Of a stretch of 64,000 bases of DNA, positions 29,771 through 36,679 are shown in pieces. Within the stretch, counting starts at the first letter, position 1, and every line of letters starts with the position of its first letter. The DNA comes from Sphingobacteriales bacterium. Lineage in GTDB: Bacteria; Bacteroidota; Bacteroidia; Chitinophagales; UBA2359. Made by a program: the position numbers and the translations under genes. The notes under the pieces are model-generated. The model ran no database searches. It saw nothing but the letters and a program-made list of their open reading frames with translations, and was not told the DNA's origin. The stretch is from contig JADKCK010000038.1 in NCBI GenBank assembly GCA_016718845.1, positions 1 through 64,000 on the forward strand, given 5' to 3'.

Positions 29771-30853
29771 ATGAAAAAAATGTGGATAGCAGCCTTTTTT
29801 GCCCTATCGCTGGCAGGCTGCAAACAAGGAACCGGCAACGCTAATGGCTACAACTTAAAAGGCACACTCAAAAATGCACAACCTAATACGCAGGTTTTTT
29901 TAGTGCAAATACAAGGCAACCAACCCAATGTAATAGACACGGTACAGGTAGCCGCCGACGGTGGTTTTGAGCTAAAAGGTAATCTTGCCGAAAAATCGTT
30001 GGCACAAATACGCACCTCGTCGGGGCAACAATTGTTGATGATATTGGACGATAAAACCAATGCCACCATCGAAATGGACGCAGGCAACCCTAGTGCTTAC
30101 ACCATAAAAGGCTCGGGCGAAAACGTACAACTAAAAGGACTTATTGACCAAGTACGCATGATGCCCGAACCACAAAAACAATGGGATTATTTAAAAGCCT
30201 ATGTAGATACTTGCACCAGCCCATTTTTGAGCTATGTGATAGCTACCAACTTGCCCCTTATGGACCCACAAACGCGCCAACCCATTACTACCTATCACGA
30301 AACTTACAAACAAGTTGCCGACCGATTGGAGAAAGCCATGCCCGGCTCGAAAATAGCTACCGAGTTTAGGGCTAATGTAACCGCCATGCTCAATGCACCT
30401 GCACCAAGTGCAGCAGCCCCTGCTGGTGCAGCAAGTGTAGGCTCCGAAGCACCTAATATTGAGCTATCATCGCCCGACGGTAAAATGTACTCGTTGAAAG
30501 ATTTGCGCGGAAAAATAGTACTGATAGACTTTTGGGCATCGTGGTGTGGTCCCTGCCGCAAAGAAAACCCCAATGTAGTGGCAGCCTACAACAAATACAA
30601 ATCAAAAGGCTTCGAAATATTTAGCGTATCGCTCGATAAAGCCAAAGAACCGTGGATAAAAGCCATCGAACAAGATAAACTATCGTGGCCCTATCACGTA
30701 AGCGATTTGCAATTTTGGCAATCGGCTCCCGCTCGCGTCTATGGTGTATCGTCTATCCCTGCATCGTTTTTGTTAGACAAAGAAGGTAAAATTATTGCCA
30801 CCAACCTACGCGGCGCAGCACTAGAAGAAAAATTAGCCGAAGTGTTAAAATAA
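29771..30853 (+). CDS. TlpA-like thioredoxin lipoprotein, paralog of the preceding gene
   Basis: 360 residues. MKKMWIAAFFALSLAGC is a lipoprotein signal peptide (the upstream paralog has a cleavable one instead). The DUF4369-like domain spans about residues 25-120 (YNLKGTLKNAQPNTQVFLVQ), then helices and an Ala/Pro-rich linker (APSAAAPAGAASVG), and the thioredoxin domain from about 228 with DFWASWCGPCRKENPNVVAA. The conserved SSIPASFLLDKEG includes the cis-Pro loop. Probably tethered to a membrane, reducing disulfides of exported proteins. Ends just before the first copy of a 110-bp repeat that contains its terminator. Confidence 0.85.
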   Translation: MKKMWIAAFFALSLAGCKQGTGNANGYNLKGTLKNAQPNTQVFLVQIQGNQPNVIDTVQVAADGGFELKGNLAEKSLAQIRTSSGQQLLMILDDKTNATIEMDAGNPSAYTIKGSGENVQLKGLIDQVRMMPEPQKQWDYLKAYVDTCTSPFLSYVIATNLPLMDPQTRQPITTYHETYKQVADRLEKAMPGSKIATEFRANVTAMLNAPAPSAAAPAGAASVGSEAPNIELSSPDGKMYSLKDLRGKIVLIDFWASWCGPCRKENPNVVAAYNKYKSKGFEIFSVSLDKAKEPWIKAIEQDKLSWPYHVSDLQFWQSAPARVYGVSSIPASFLLDKEGKIIATNLRGAALEEKLAEVLK

Positions 30854-30863
30854 GTTTAGCATC

Positions 30864-30973
30864 CCACCTAAACCATAAACCCGCCCAATGCCTTATATAT
30901 AGGCGTTGGGCGGGTTTGGTTAAAGTTTAGCCAAATAAATTTTATTTTCTCGAAAAAATGTAGTAAATTTGTG
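30864..30973 (+). repeat. 110-bp terminator-plus-promoter repeat, copy 1
   Basis: About 90 percent identical to 31602-31711 and in the same orientation, flanking the toxin-antitoxin pair. It contains a terminator hairpin (AAACCCGCCCAA/TTGGGCGGGTTT, about 30878-30918) and then a TCTCGAAAAAATG spacer and a TAAATTTG -7 element (30963-30971). One gene is thus terminated and the next one started within a single unit. Confidence 0.9.
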
Positions 30974-31046
30974 TAGCCAACCAGCACAATATTGCCAAAG
31001 GCATACGATAAATAAAATATTAAACTATAAAATAAAAATACATACT

Positions 31047-31289
31047 ATGCTTATTGCAAATTTAATTCATACCGACCCCGATATATTAGGCGGTACGGCT
31101 GTATTTTACGGTACACGCGTGCCTATCCAAACTTTGTTCTGGCATTTAGAAAAAAACATTTCTATAGACGAATTTCTGGACGATTTCCCATCGGTATCTA
31201 AACAACAGGTATTAGCTGTTTTGCATTTGGTTGCTCAAAGTTTTAATAACCAAAAAATAATAAACCTGTATGAAACTGCTGTTGGATGA
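31047..31289 (+). CDS. DUF433 antitoxin
   Basis: 80 residues from the ATG at 31047; the longer frame from 30969 would start inside the promoter repeat. The DUF433 winged-helix fold is recognised from DPDILGGTAVFYGTRVPIQT and the C-terminal DEFLDDFPSVSKQQVLAVLH. DUF433 proteins pair with PIN-like DUF5615 toxins and act as antitoxins that bind DNA and autoregulate. The gene overlaps the next one by 20 bp. Confidence 0.9.
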   Translation: MLIANLIHTDPDILGGTAVFYGTRVPIQTLFWHLEKNISIDEFLDDFPSVSKQQVLAVLHLVAQSFNNQKIINLYETAVG

Positions 31290-31590
31290 AAACTTGCCTA
31301 AAAAGCTAAAGCATGATTTGCAAATACACGAGGTTTATACGGTATCGGATAAAAAATGGAATGGTATAAAAAATGGGGAGTTAATAAAATTATTATTAGC
31401 CGAAAACTTTGAAGTATTATTAACATTTGACAAAAACATGGAGTATCAACAAAATTTTGTGAAATATCCTATTGCTGTTTTTGTGTTAAATGCCTCGGAT
31501 AATACCTACGAAACTTTGCGCGAATTAGCCGCTAACATATTGCAAATGCTCGAAAAACCGTTAAGCAACGGGGTGTCGCAAATTAAATAA
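31270..31590 (+). CDS. DUF5615 PIN-like toxin
   Basis: 106 residues. The N-terminal MKLLLDENLPKKLKHDL carries the first acidic residues of the PIN-like site, and LLLAENFEVLLTFDKNMEYQ carries the conserved D of the (T)xDxD region. C-terminal helices follow. Members are predicted RNases whose activity is blocked by the cognate DUF433 partner. Translational coupling is indicated by the 20-bp overlap with the antitoxin gene. Confidence 0.9.
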   Translation: MKLLLDENLPKKLKHDLQIHEVYTVSDKKWNGIKNGELIKLLLAENFEVLLTFDKNMEYQQNFVKYPIAVFVLNASDNTYETLRELAANILQMLEKPLSNGVSQIK

Positions 31591-31601
31591 AACGATCTTA
31601 T

Positions 31602-31711
31602 CCACCTAAACCATAAACCCGCCCAATGCCTTATATATAAGTGTTGGGCGGGTTTGTTTAAAGTTTAGCCACATAAATTTTGTTTTCTCGAAAAAATGCA
31701 GTAAATTTGTG
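31602..31711 (+). repeat. 110-bp terminator-plus-promoter repeat, copy 2
   Basis: Direct copy of 30864-30973. It terminates the toxin gene (hairpin about 31617-31656) and supplies a TAAATTTG -7 element (about 31702-31709) for the gene at 31749. Confidence 0.9.
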
Positions 31712-31748
31712 CAATTAAACAACACCATATTATTAAACCATATTCATC

Positions 31749-32591
31749 ATGCAAATAAGCCGTTTTAAACTCAACTATTTTTTAGTATACTTATTAGTAG
31801 CTAATATACTACCTAATTTTACTCAAGCACAAGCTGTGAAATTTGATAAACTTGTTTTTTTATGGACTGGAGGAATGGTAGACCGTAGCACTAATCAAGT
31901 TCGACATCTTGAATTGATTATTAATACAGATAAAAGTGTTATACTAAATCAAAAGAAACTTTCTAATTTGAATGATCCTTTTTATAGTGGTATAAAAATT
32001 GGAAAACTAACAGATAAAAGTTTTACACAAATAATGAAAACTTTTACTAAAATAAACTACGATAAAATACCGCTTTATGATAACGGAATAATAGATGGAC
32101 CAGGCTTTAGCATCTCGTTTGTAGACAAAAATACTGTAAAAAAAACATTTAGTTCAGAAGAGTATCAAATACCCAAATATGTTTGGGATATGGCATACAA
32201 GTTAAAAGATATCGACCAACTTTTAGCCACTCAAACTCGGACTATAAAATATGCTGTTGATGGTTTGCAAGGTTTTTCGTATCTGGGTTTAAAAAACTCA
32301 AATACCAACGAACAACTTCAATTGTCAAATCCGATGCACTTTTTGTTGTGGAATTGCCTACGCAAAGGCACCGTAGTAAACAAAACTGTTAGCCCTGTTT
32401 TTGAAGTAATTACAAACTGGCAAAATAGTTTAAAAATTAATGGCACATTGGCAAACATTGTGGCAGTAAAAACCGATGGCAGATACTATCAATTTGAGGC
32501 AGACAATGGACAAAGTGTTACCATAGACATTGGTTTTAACTTTGTTGAAAATAACCGAGCTTATATGACAGTAGCTTTGCCGCAAAACTAA
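31749..32591 (+). CDS. Secreted protein of unknown function
   Basis: 280 residues with a signal peptide (YFLVYLLVANILPNFTQAQA). The body alternates beta strands and short helices (DKLVFLWTGGMVDRSTNQVR, PLYDNGIIDGPGFSISFVDK, GLQGFSYLGLKNSNTNEQL). I see no catalytic motif and do not recognise the family with confidence. Its promoter is copy 2 of the 110-bp repeat. Codon use is more AT-rich than in hemL or batA, like the neighbouring toxin-antitoxin pair. Confidence 0.65.
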   Translation: MQISRFKLNYFLVYLLVANILPNFTQAQAVKFDKLVFLWTGGMVDRSTNQVRHLELIINTDKSVILNQKKLSNLNDPFYSGIKIGKLTDKSFTQIMKTFTKINYDKIPLYDNGIIDGPGFSISFVDKNTVKKTFSSEEYQIPKYVWDMAYKLKDIDQLLATQTRTIKYAVDGLQGFSYLGLKNSNTNEQLQLSNPMHFLLWNCLRKGTVVNKTVSPVFEVITNWQNSLKINGTLANIVAVKTDGRYYQFEADNGQSVTIDIGFNFVENNRAYMTVALPQN

Positions 32592-32700
32592 GTAATCACT
32601 CACTATTTATGGTTTTCTACAAATTTTATCCCATAAAAACAGCAAGTTACTTGTAAATAATTTACAATAAATACTAAACTATCACGATATCATTTACAAA

Positions 32701-32741
32701 CCCCACATCTTATCTATATTTTAAGATGTGGGGCTTTTTTT
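32701..32741. terminator. Terminator between convergent genes
   Basis: CCCCACATCTTA/TAAGATGTGGGG stem with an AT-rich loop and T7. Confidence 0.85.
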
Positions 32742-33336
32742 ACTTCAAATAGCTTTGTATTATCCAATGCCACGCACCTAAAATTTGCGGAAGTTGTGTT
32801 AGTATTTGTTTGTTAATGTAAAAAATATTGTTTTCAAATCTCAAAAACTGCCACTCTATGCCATCGGTTGCACAGCCATAAATAGCCTTAATATCTTTCC
32901 CTTCTGCTTCGTTAAACAATTTTGCTCCATACATTTGTGCCGCACATTGAGCTAATCCCCACTCCATATCTTCATCTTTTGCTTCTGCCAACGAAATAAT
33001 GGGCGCATCAATATAGGGTTTTGGGGGATGTAGCGCAAAGAAAAAATCACATTCGCCCGATAAATTATCCTCAACATTTACATTAAGCGCTTCGCCCGAA
33101 AAAAAAGAAATTTGCTCGCTGTAGTTTTCAAAAACCGACAATAATATAGGCGAAATAACGCGCTCGGCTTTTGTTTTTTCGTTAGTGGCAGGCATTTTAC
33201 CTGCTTTTTCTAACGATTGAACCAACCAAGTGCTTGGTTCTAAAGGTATTACTTCATCAAACAAATTAACCATTTGAACATCAAGGTTAAATTTCTTAAC
33301 TACTGTTCTTATGTTTTTATAATAACTGTATCCCAT
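32740..33336 (-). CDS. Predicted PD-(D/E)XK-like nuclease-family protein
   Basis: 198 residues from the ATG at 33336 (MGYSYYKNIRTVVKKFNLD); the longer frame from 33426 overlaps the promoter at 33362-33369 and is rejected. Conserved blocks are NEKTKAERVISPILLSVFEN, LSGECDFFFALHP, PIISLAEAKDEDMEWGLAQC and IYGCATDGIEWQFLRFENN. The GECDF...EAKDED arrangement fits the D...(D/E)xK core of restriction-endonuclease-like folds. No methyltransferase or other partner is adjacent. Function unknown. Confidence 0.6.
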   Translation of the reverse strand: MGYSYYKNIRTVVKKFNLDVQMVNLFDEVIPLEPSTWLVQSLEKAGKMPATNEKTKAERVISPILLSVFENYSEQISFFSGEALNVNVEDNLSGECDFFFALHPPKPYIDAPIISLAEAKDEDMEWGLAQCAAQMYGAKLFNEAEGKDIKAIYGCATDGIEWQFLRFENNIFYINKQILTQLPQILGAWHWIIQSYLK

Positions 33337-33361
33337 AATAATAACTGATTTTATACTCGGG

Positions 33362-33369
33362 CAAAGATA
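33362..33369 (-). promoter_or_regulatory. Bacteroidota -7 promoter element; fixes the start of the nuclease-like gene
   Basis: Minus-strand TATCTTTG, 26 bp upstream of the ATG at 33336. Transcription would begin only about 20 bp before that ATG, which excludes the longer reading frame. Confidence 0.6.
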
Positions 33370-33596
33370 CAACAAAATAAAGTGCTTTGCAAGATATACC
33401 GTACAATTTACTGTTTTTATCTCCATAATTTTGCTTAAATTGCCACAAACAAGTAAAATTTTGTGTGTTTAGTGCCTAAATACGCCTTTTTGCGTCAAAA
33501 CAAACAGCCTATGCAAACCTATTGCATGGGCTATTTGTTTGTGTATTACATTTCTACTACCAAAGCATCTTTATAAAAAAACATAGTTTACTTTAC

Positions 33597-34892
33597 ATGA
33601 ATAACAACATCTCTAAACAATTATACACCGAAGCCCTACAATGTTTTCCGGGTGGTGTAAGCTCGCCTGTCCGCGCCTTTAAATCGGTGGGTGGCACGCC
33701 TATTTTTATGGAACGCGGAGCAGGTAGCCATATCTGGGACGTAGACGGCAACGAATACATAGATTTTTGCTGCTCGTGGGGACCGCTCATTTTGGGTCAT
33801 ACCCACCCCGCAGTAGTGGCAAAAGTAACCGAAGCCCTGCACAAGGGCACCTCGTTTGGCACGCCTACCCCCTACGAGTTGGCATTGGGCAAACTCATTT
33901 TAGCCAATAATCGGTTTATCGAAAAAATACGCTTTGTTAGCTCTGGCACCGAAGCCGTTATGTCGGCAATACGCTTGGCACGCGGCTACACCAATCGCAA
34001 CAAAATCATCAAGTTTGATGGTTGCTATCATGGTCATGTGGATTCGATGTTGGTAAAGGCTGGCTCGGGTTTGGTTACGTTTGGCATATCGTCGTCGGCG
34101 GGTGTGCCGCAAAGTTTAGCTCAAGAAACCCTTGTTTTACCACTAAACGACGTGGCAGCTTTAGAGCAAGCCTTTGCCGATAACCCCGACCAAATAGCTG
34201 CCGTTATCATTGAGCCTATACCCGCTAACAACGGTTTGTTGATACAAAACCGCGATTATTTGGTAGCCATGCGCCAACTTTGCACCCAAAATGGCGCTAT
34301 GCTCATCTTCGACGAAGTAATTTCGGGCTTTAGGATTGGTTTTGAAGGGGCAGCAGGCTATTACGATATCGAACCAGATATTATTACATACGGTAAAATT
34401 ATTGGCGGCGGAATGCCTGTTGGGGCTTATGGTGCCAATAAAACCATCATGAGCCACATTTCGCCCGACGGACCTGTGTATCAAGCAGGTACTTTGTCGG
34501 GTAACCCAGTGGCAATGGCGGCAGGTATTGCCCAATTAAGCGAGTGTTTAACGCCCAATTTTTACGAAAATTTAGCCAATAAAACACAACATTTGGTAGA
34601 TAGCATCAACAGTTTTTGCACCGAGCGCAACTATTTGTGCTATTTAACCAACATTGGCTCGATATTTTGGATAGTGTTTAGCCACGACCACGCCATACGC
34701 ACCGCCGACCAAATTGATGCCGATAGCATGAAATATTTTAAGGTGCTGTACCACGAATTGTTAAACAAAGGCATATACTTAGGACCATCGGGCTACGAGG
34801 TAGGTTTTATCTCGTCGGCACACACCGATGCAGACATACAACACACCATTACCGCCATGAAAGAGGTATTAATGGTCGTGTTTGAAAAATAG
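33597..34892 (+). CDS. hemL: Glutamate-1-semialdehyde 2,1-aminomutase
   Basis: PLP enzyme that makes 5-aminolevulinate for tetrapyrroles from glutamate-1-semialdehyde. 431 residues from the ATG at 33597 (MNNNISKQLYTEALQCFPGG); the 25 residues upstream lack family similarity. Motifs: FPGGVSSPVRAFKSVGGTP, GSHIWDVDGNEYIDFCCSWG, RFVSSGTEAVMSAIRLARGY, GCYHGHVDSMLVKAGSG, LIFDEVISGFRIG (PLP-binding Asp) and TYGKIIGGGMPVGAYG with the Schiff-base Lys. Length and all key residues are normal. Stands alone, with no other heme genes nearby. Confidence 0.97.
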   Translation: MNNNISKQLYTEALQCFPGGVSSPVRAFKSVGGTPIFMERGAGSHIWDVDGNEYIDFCCSWGPLILGHTHPAVVAKVTEALHKGTSFGTPTPYELALGKLILANNRFIEKIRFVSSGTEAVMSAIRLARGYTNRNKIIKFDGCYHGHVDSMLVKAGSGLVTFGISSSAGVPQSLAQETLVLPLNDVAALEQAFADNPDQIAAVIIEPIPANNGLLIQNRDYLVAMRQLCTQNGAMLIFDEVISGFRIGFEGAAGYYDIEPDIITYGKIIGGGMPVGAYGANKTIMSHISPDGPVYQAGTLSGNPVAMAAGIAQLSECLTPNFYENLANKTQHLVDSINSFCTERNYLCYLTNIGSIFWIVFSHDHAIRTADQIDADSMKYFKVLYHELLNKGIYLGPSGYEVGFISSAHTDADIQHTITAMKEVLMVVFEK

Positions 34893-34915
34893 GCGCAAAA
34901 ATCGCAAATTATGCG

Positions 34916-34923
34916 TATCTTTG
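34916..34923 (+). promoter_or_regulatory. Bacteroidota -7 promoter element
   Basis: TATCTTTG within AATTATGCGTATCTTTGTGC. The same 20-mer-like context recurs at 35402-35420, so the two promoters look duplicated. Confidence 0.55.
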
Positions 34924-34952
34924 TGCATCAAAACAATAGCAAGTAATAAATT

Positions 34953-34992
34953 AATGCTTGTATCGTTTATTATCGATACAAGCATTTTATTT
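34953..34992 (+). terminator. Hairpin downstream of hemL and downstream of the next promoter
   Basis: AATGCTTGTATCG/CGATACAAGCATT stem with an 8-nt loop and a T-rich tail. It can end hemL transcription, but it also lies in the leader of transcripts begun at 34916-34923 and so could attenuate the DUF433 gene. Confidence 0.7.
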
Positions 34993-35036
34993 GCTTAGTT
35001 AAATTTTATTGCCTTTATTTTAAACTTAAAGCAAAA

Positions 35037-35378
35037 ATGGAATACTTAACTAACCGGATAACGATTGACGAAAAACTTTGTAATGGAAAACCAACCATAC
35101 GAGCTAAACGAATTACCGTTCAAACAATATTAGAATTTTTAAGTGCCGGAGAAAGCATTGATGAAATTCTTAGCCAATATCCTCGAAAAAAAAAAATTTG
35201 GGTGGGGGGGGGGCTAAAAAAATTTAAAAAGGGGGGAAAAATTTCGCTCGAAAATAGAAGATATTACGGCAAATTTGGGTTGCGAGCGATTTTGCTACTA
35301 TTTTACTCAAAAAGTCATTCACATAGTGGGAAGAAGGCATTGGATAGTAACCTTATCGAACTGTATTTTGTGGTATAG
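35037..35378 (+). pseudogene. Second DUF433 antitoxin, interrupted by a corrupted poly-A/poly-G stretch
   Basis: Residues 1-50 are a clean DUF433 start (DEKLCNGKPTIRAKRITVQT, then LEFLSAGESIDEILSQYP). Bases 35186-35242 then become homopolymer-rich (A11, G9, G6) and code nothing sensible. After it, removing one A gives SLEIEDITANLGCERF, which resembles a DUF433 C-terminus. About 15 bp past the frame end, an ATG at 35405 reads FGLDEHLPKTLKKTF, similar to the start of a DUF5615 toxin, but it runs straight into the next gene. The locus may be the remains of a second DUF433/DUF5615 pair, or simply bad sequence. Confidence 0.6.
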
Positions 35379-35409
35379 CTTGATGTATTGCAATGCCACA
35401 AATTATGCG

Positions 35410-35417
35410 TATCTTTG
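35410..35417 (+). promoter_or_regulatory. Bacteroidota -7 promoter element of the FKBP gene
   Basis: TATCTTTG, 81 bp upstream of the ATG at 35498, in a sequence context duplicated from 34908-34925. Confidence 0.55.
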
Positions 35418-35497
35418 TGCGCTTTTATTTTGGGTTAGATGAGCATCTACCTAAAACACTAAAAAAAACATTTTTAACTACATACAATAACTTTTCG

Positions 35498-36004
35498 ATG
35501 AAACAGTTTACCCTTTTGGTATTAGCTATTGCCTTATTGTTTTCGGTGGGCGGCTGCAAAGGCAGCAAAAAAAGCCAAACAACATCAACAACTAAGGTGT
35601 ATGCCGCAGGCTCGCAAGAAGCTACCGACCAAAAACTTATTTTAGACTACCTAAAAACCAACAAAATTAAAAACTACAAAACCACTGCATCGGGCGTGTA
35701 TTATGTAGTAGAAACAGAAGGTAGCAAAGAAAAACCCAATATCAACAGCAAAGTAAATTGCCATTATAGGGGTACTTTGTTAAACGGCACCGAGTTCGAT
35801 TCGTCGTACAAACGCAACCAACCTATCGAGTTTCCGCTAACAGGCGTTATCAAAGGTTGGCAAGAGGGCATACCTACTATTGGCTCGGGCGGCAAAGTAA
35901 AATTGCTAATACCCTCGGGTTTGGCTTATGGCTCGCGTGCTATGCCTACAATCCCTGCCAACTCGGTGTTAATTTTTGACGTGGAATTGTTGGATTTTAA
36001 ATAG
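35498..36004 (+). CDS. FKBP-type peptidyl-prolyl cis-trans isomerase lipoprotein
   Basis: 168 residues from the ATG at 35498; MKQFTLLVLAIALLFSVGGC is a lipoprotein signal, so the longer frame from 35393 is rejected. A Ser/Thr linker is followed by a single FKBP domain (about 80-168): SKVNCHYRGTLLNGTEFDSS, IEFPLTGVIKGWQEGIPTIG, KVKLLIPSGLAYGSR and VLIFDVELLDFK. The FDSS, GVIKGW and aromatic pocket residues are intact, so catalysis is expected. It probably assists folding in the periplasm. Confidence 0.9.
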   Translation: MKQFTLLVLAIALLFSVGGCKGSKKSQTTSTTKVYAAGSQEATDQKLILDYLKTNKIKNYKTTASGVYYVVETEGSKEKPNINSKVNCHYRGTLLNGTEFDSSYKRNQPIEFPLTGVIKGWQEGIPTIGSGGKVKLLIPSGLAYGSRAMPTIPANSVLIFDVELLDFK

Positions 36005-36024
36005 CAAATAACTTGCATTTGACA

Positions 36025-36062
36025 ATAACAAGTTCCAGCTATTTTATGGAACTTGTTATTGT
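36025..36062 (+). terminator. Intrinsic terminator of the FKBP gene
   Basis: AATAACAAGTTCC/GGAACTTGTTATT 13-bp perfect stem and 11-nt loop. The T-run is short (TTGTATTT). Confidence 0.65.
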
Positions 36063-36081
36063 TGTATTTAATTATCATAGC

Positions 36082-36612
36082 ATGAAAAGCTTTTTTTTTA
36101 TTGTTTTCTTTCTATCTCCGCTGTTGAGCTACTGCCAAGTAACTATTAGTCCAAACGACCTTAAACCCTTGTTAAACGCTGCATGGAAAGGGCAACTTAT
36201 GTACACAGATTACACAACTGGCGAAGAAACATTTATTGATGCAGCTATAAACGTTACTCAATCAACAACCGATTCGTTGACTTGGTACTTTGATTACCAA
36301 TACCCCAAAGAACCCAATGCCAATAGCCAATCTGTAATAAAAATAAGCCCAAACGGACAAGAACTAAACGGCGAAAAAGTGATAAGCAAAGAAACATTAA
36401 ACAACAAAACGCTACAAATTGTAACCGAAACCCAAGGCGAAGATAATGATAGAAACGCCATAATCAGGCATACCTATACCATAAGTAATTTATCAAAAAT
36501 AGAATTTGGTGGAATCTTCTACATAAAAAAAGAAGTGTTGCATTATGTAGAAAAAGATTTTTTTGTACGAAACGAATATAAATTTACCATTCCAGGATTA
36601 TGGGATTATTGA
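36082..36612 (+). CDS. Secreted protein of unknown function
   Basis: 176 residues from the ATG at 36082; MKSFFFIVFFLSPLLSYCQ is a signal peptide, and the upstream frame from 36013 overlaps a terminator hairpin. The mature protein is beta-rich (NAAWKGQLMYTDYTTGEET, YTISNLSKIEFGGIFYIKK, VRNEYKFTIPGLW), lipocalin-like in pattern. No motif I can name. Confidence 0.65.
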   Translation: MKSFFFIVFFLSPLLSYCQVTISPNDLKPLLNAAWKGQLMYTDYTTGEETFIDAAINVTQSTTDSLTWYFDYQYPKEPNANSQSVIKISPNGQELNGEKVISKETLNNKTLQIVTETQGEDNDRNAIIRHTYTISNLSKIEFGGIFYIKKEVLHYVEKDFFVRNEYKFTIPGLWDY

Positions 36613-36679
36613 TTTGTAAAAACGCCAACTTGTTATTTACTACGCCCATCAAACTATCCCTCCCGAATTATTACAAAAC

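Noticed and set aside
33337..33426. N-terminal extension of the nuclease-like gene
   Set aside because: The promoter -7 element at 33362-33369 lies inside it, so translation from 33426 is impossible for that transcript.
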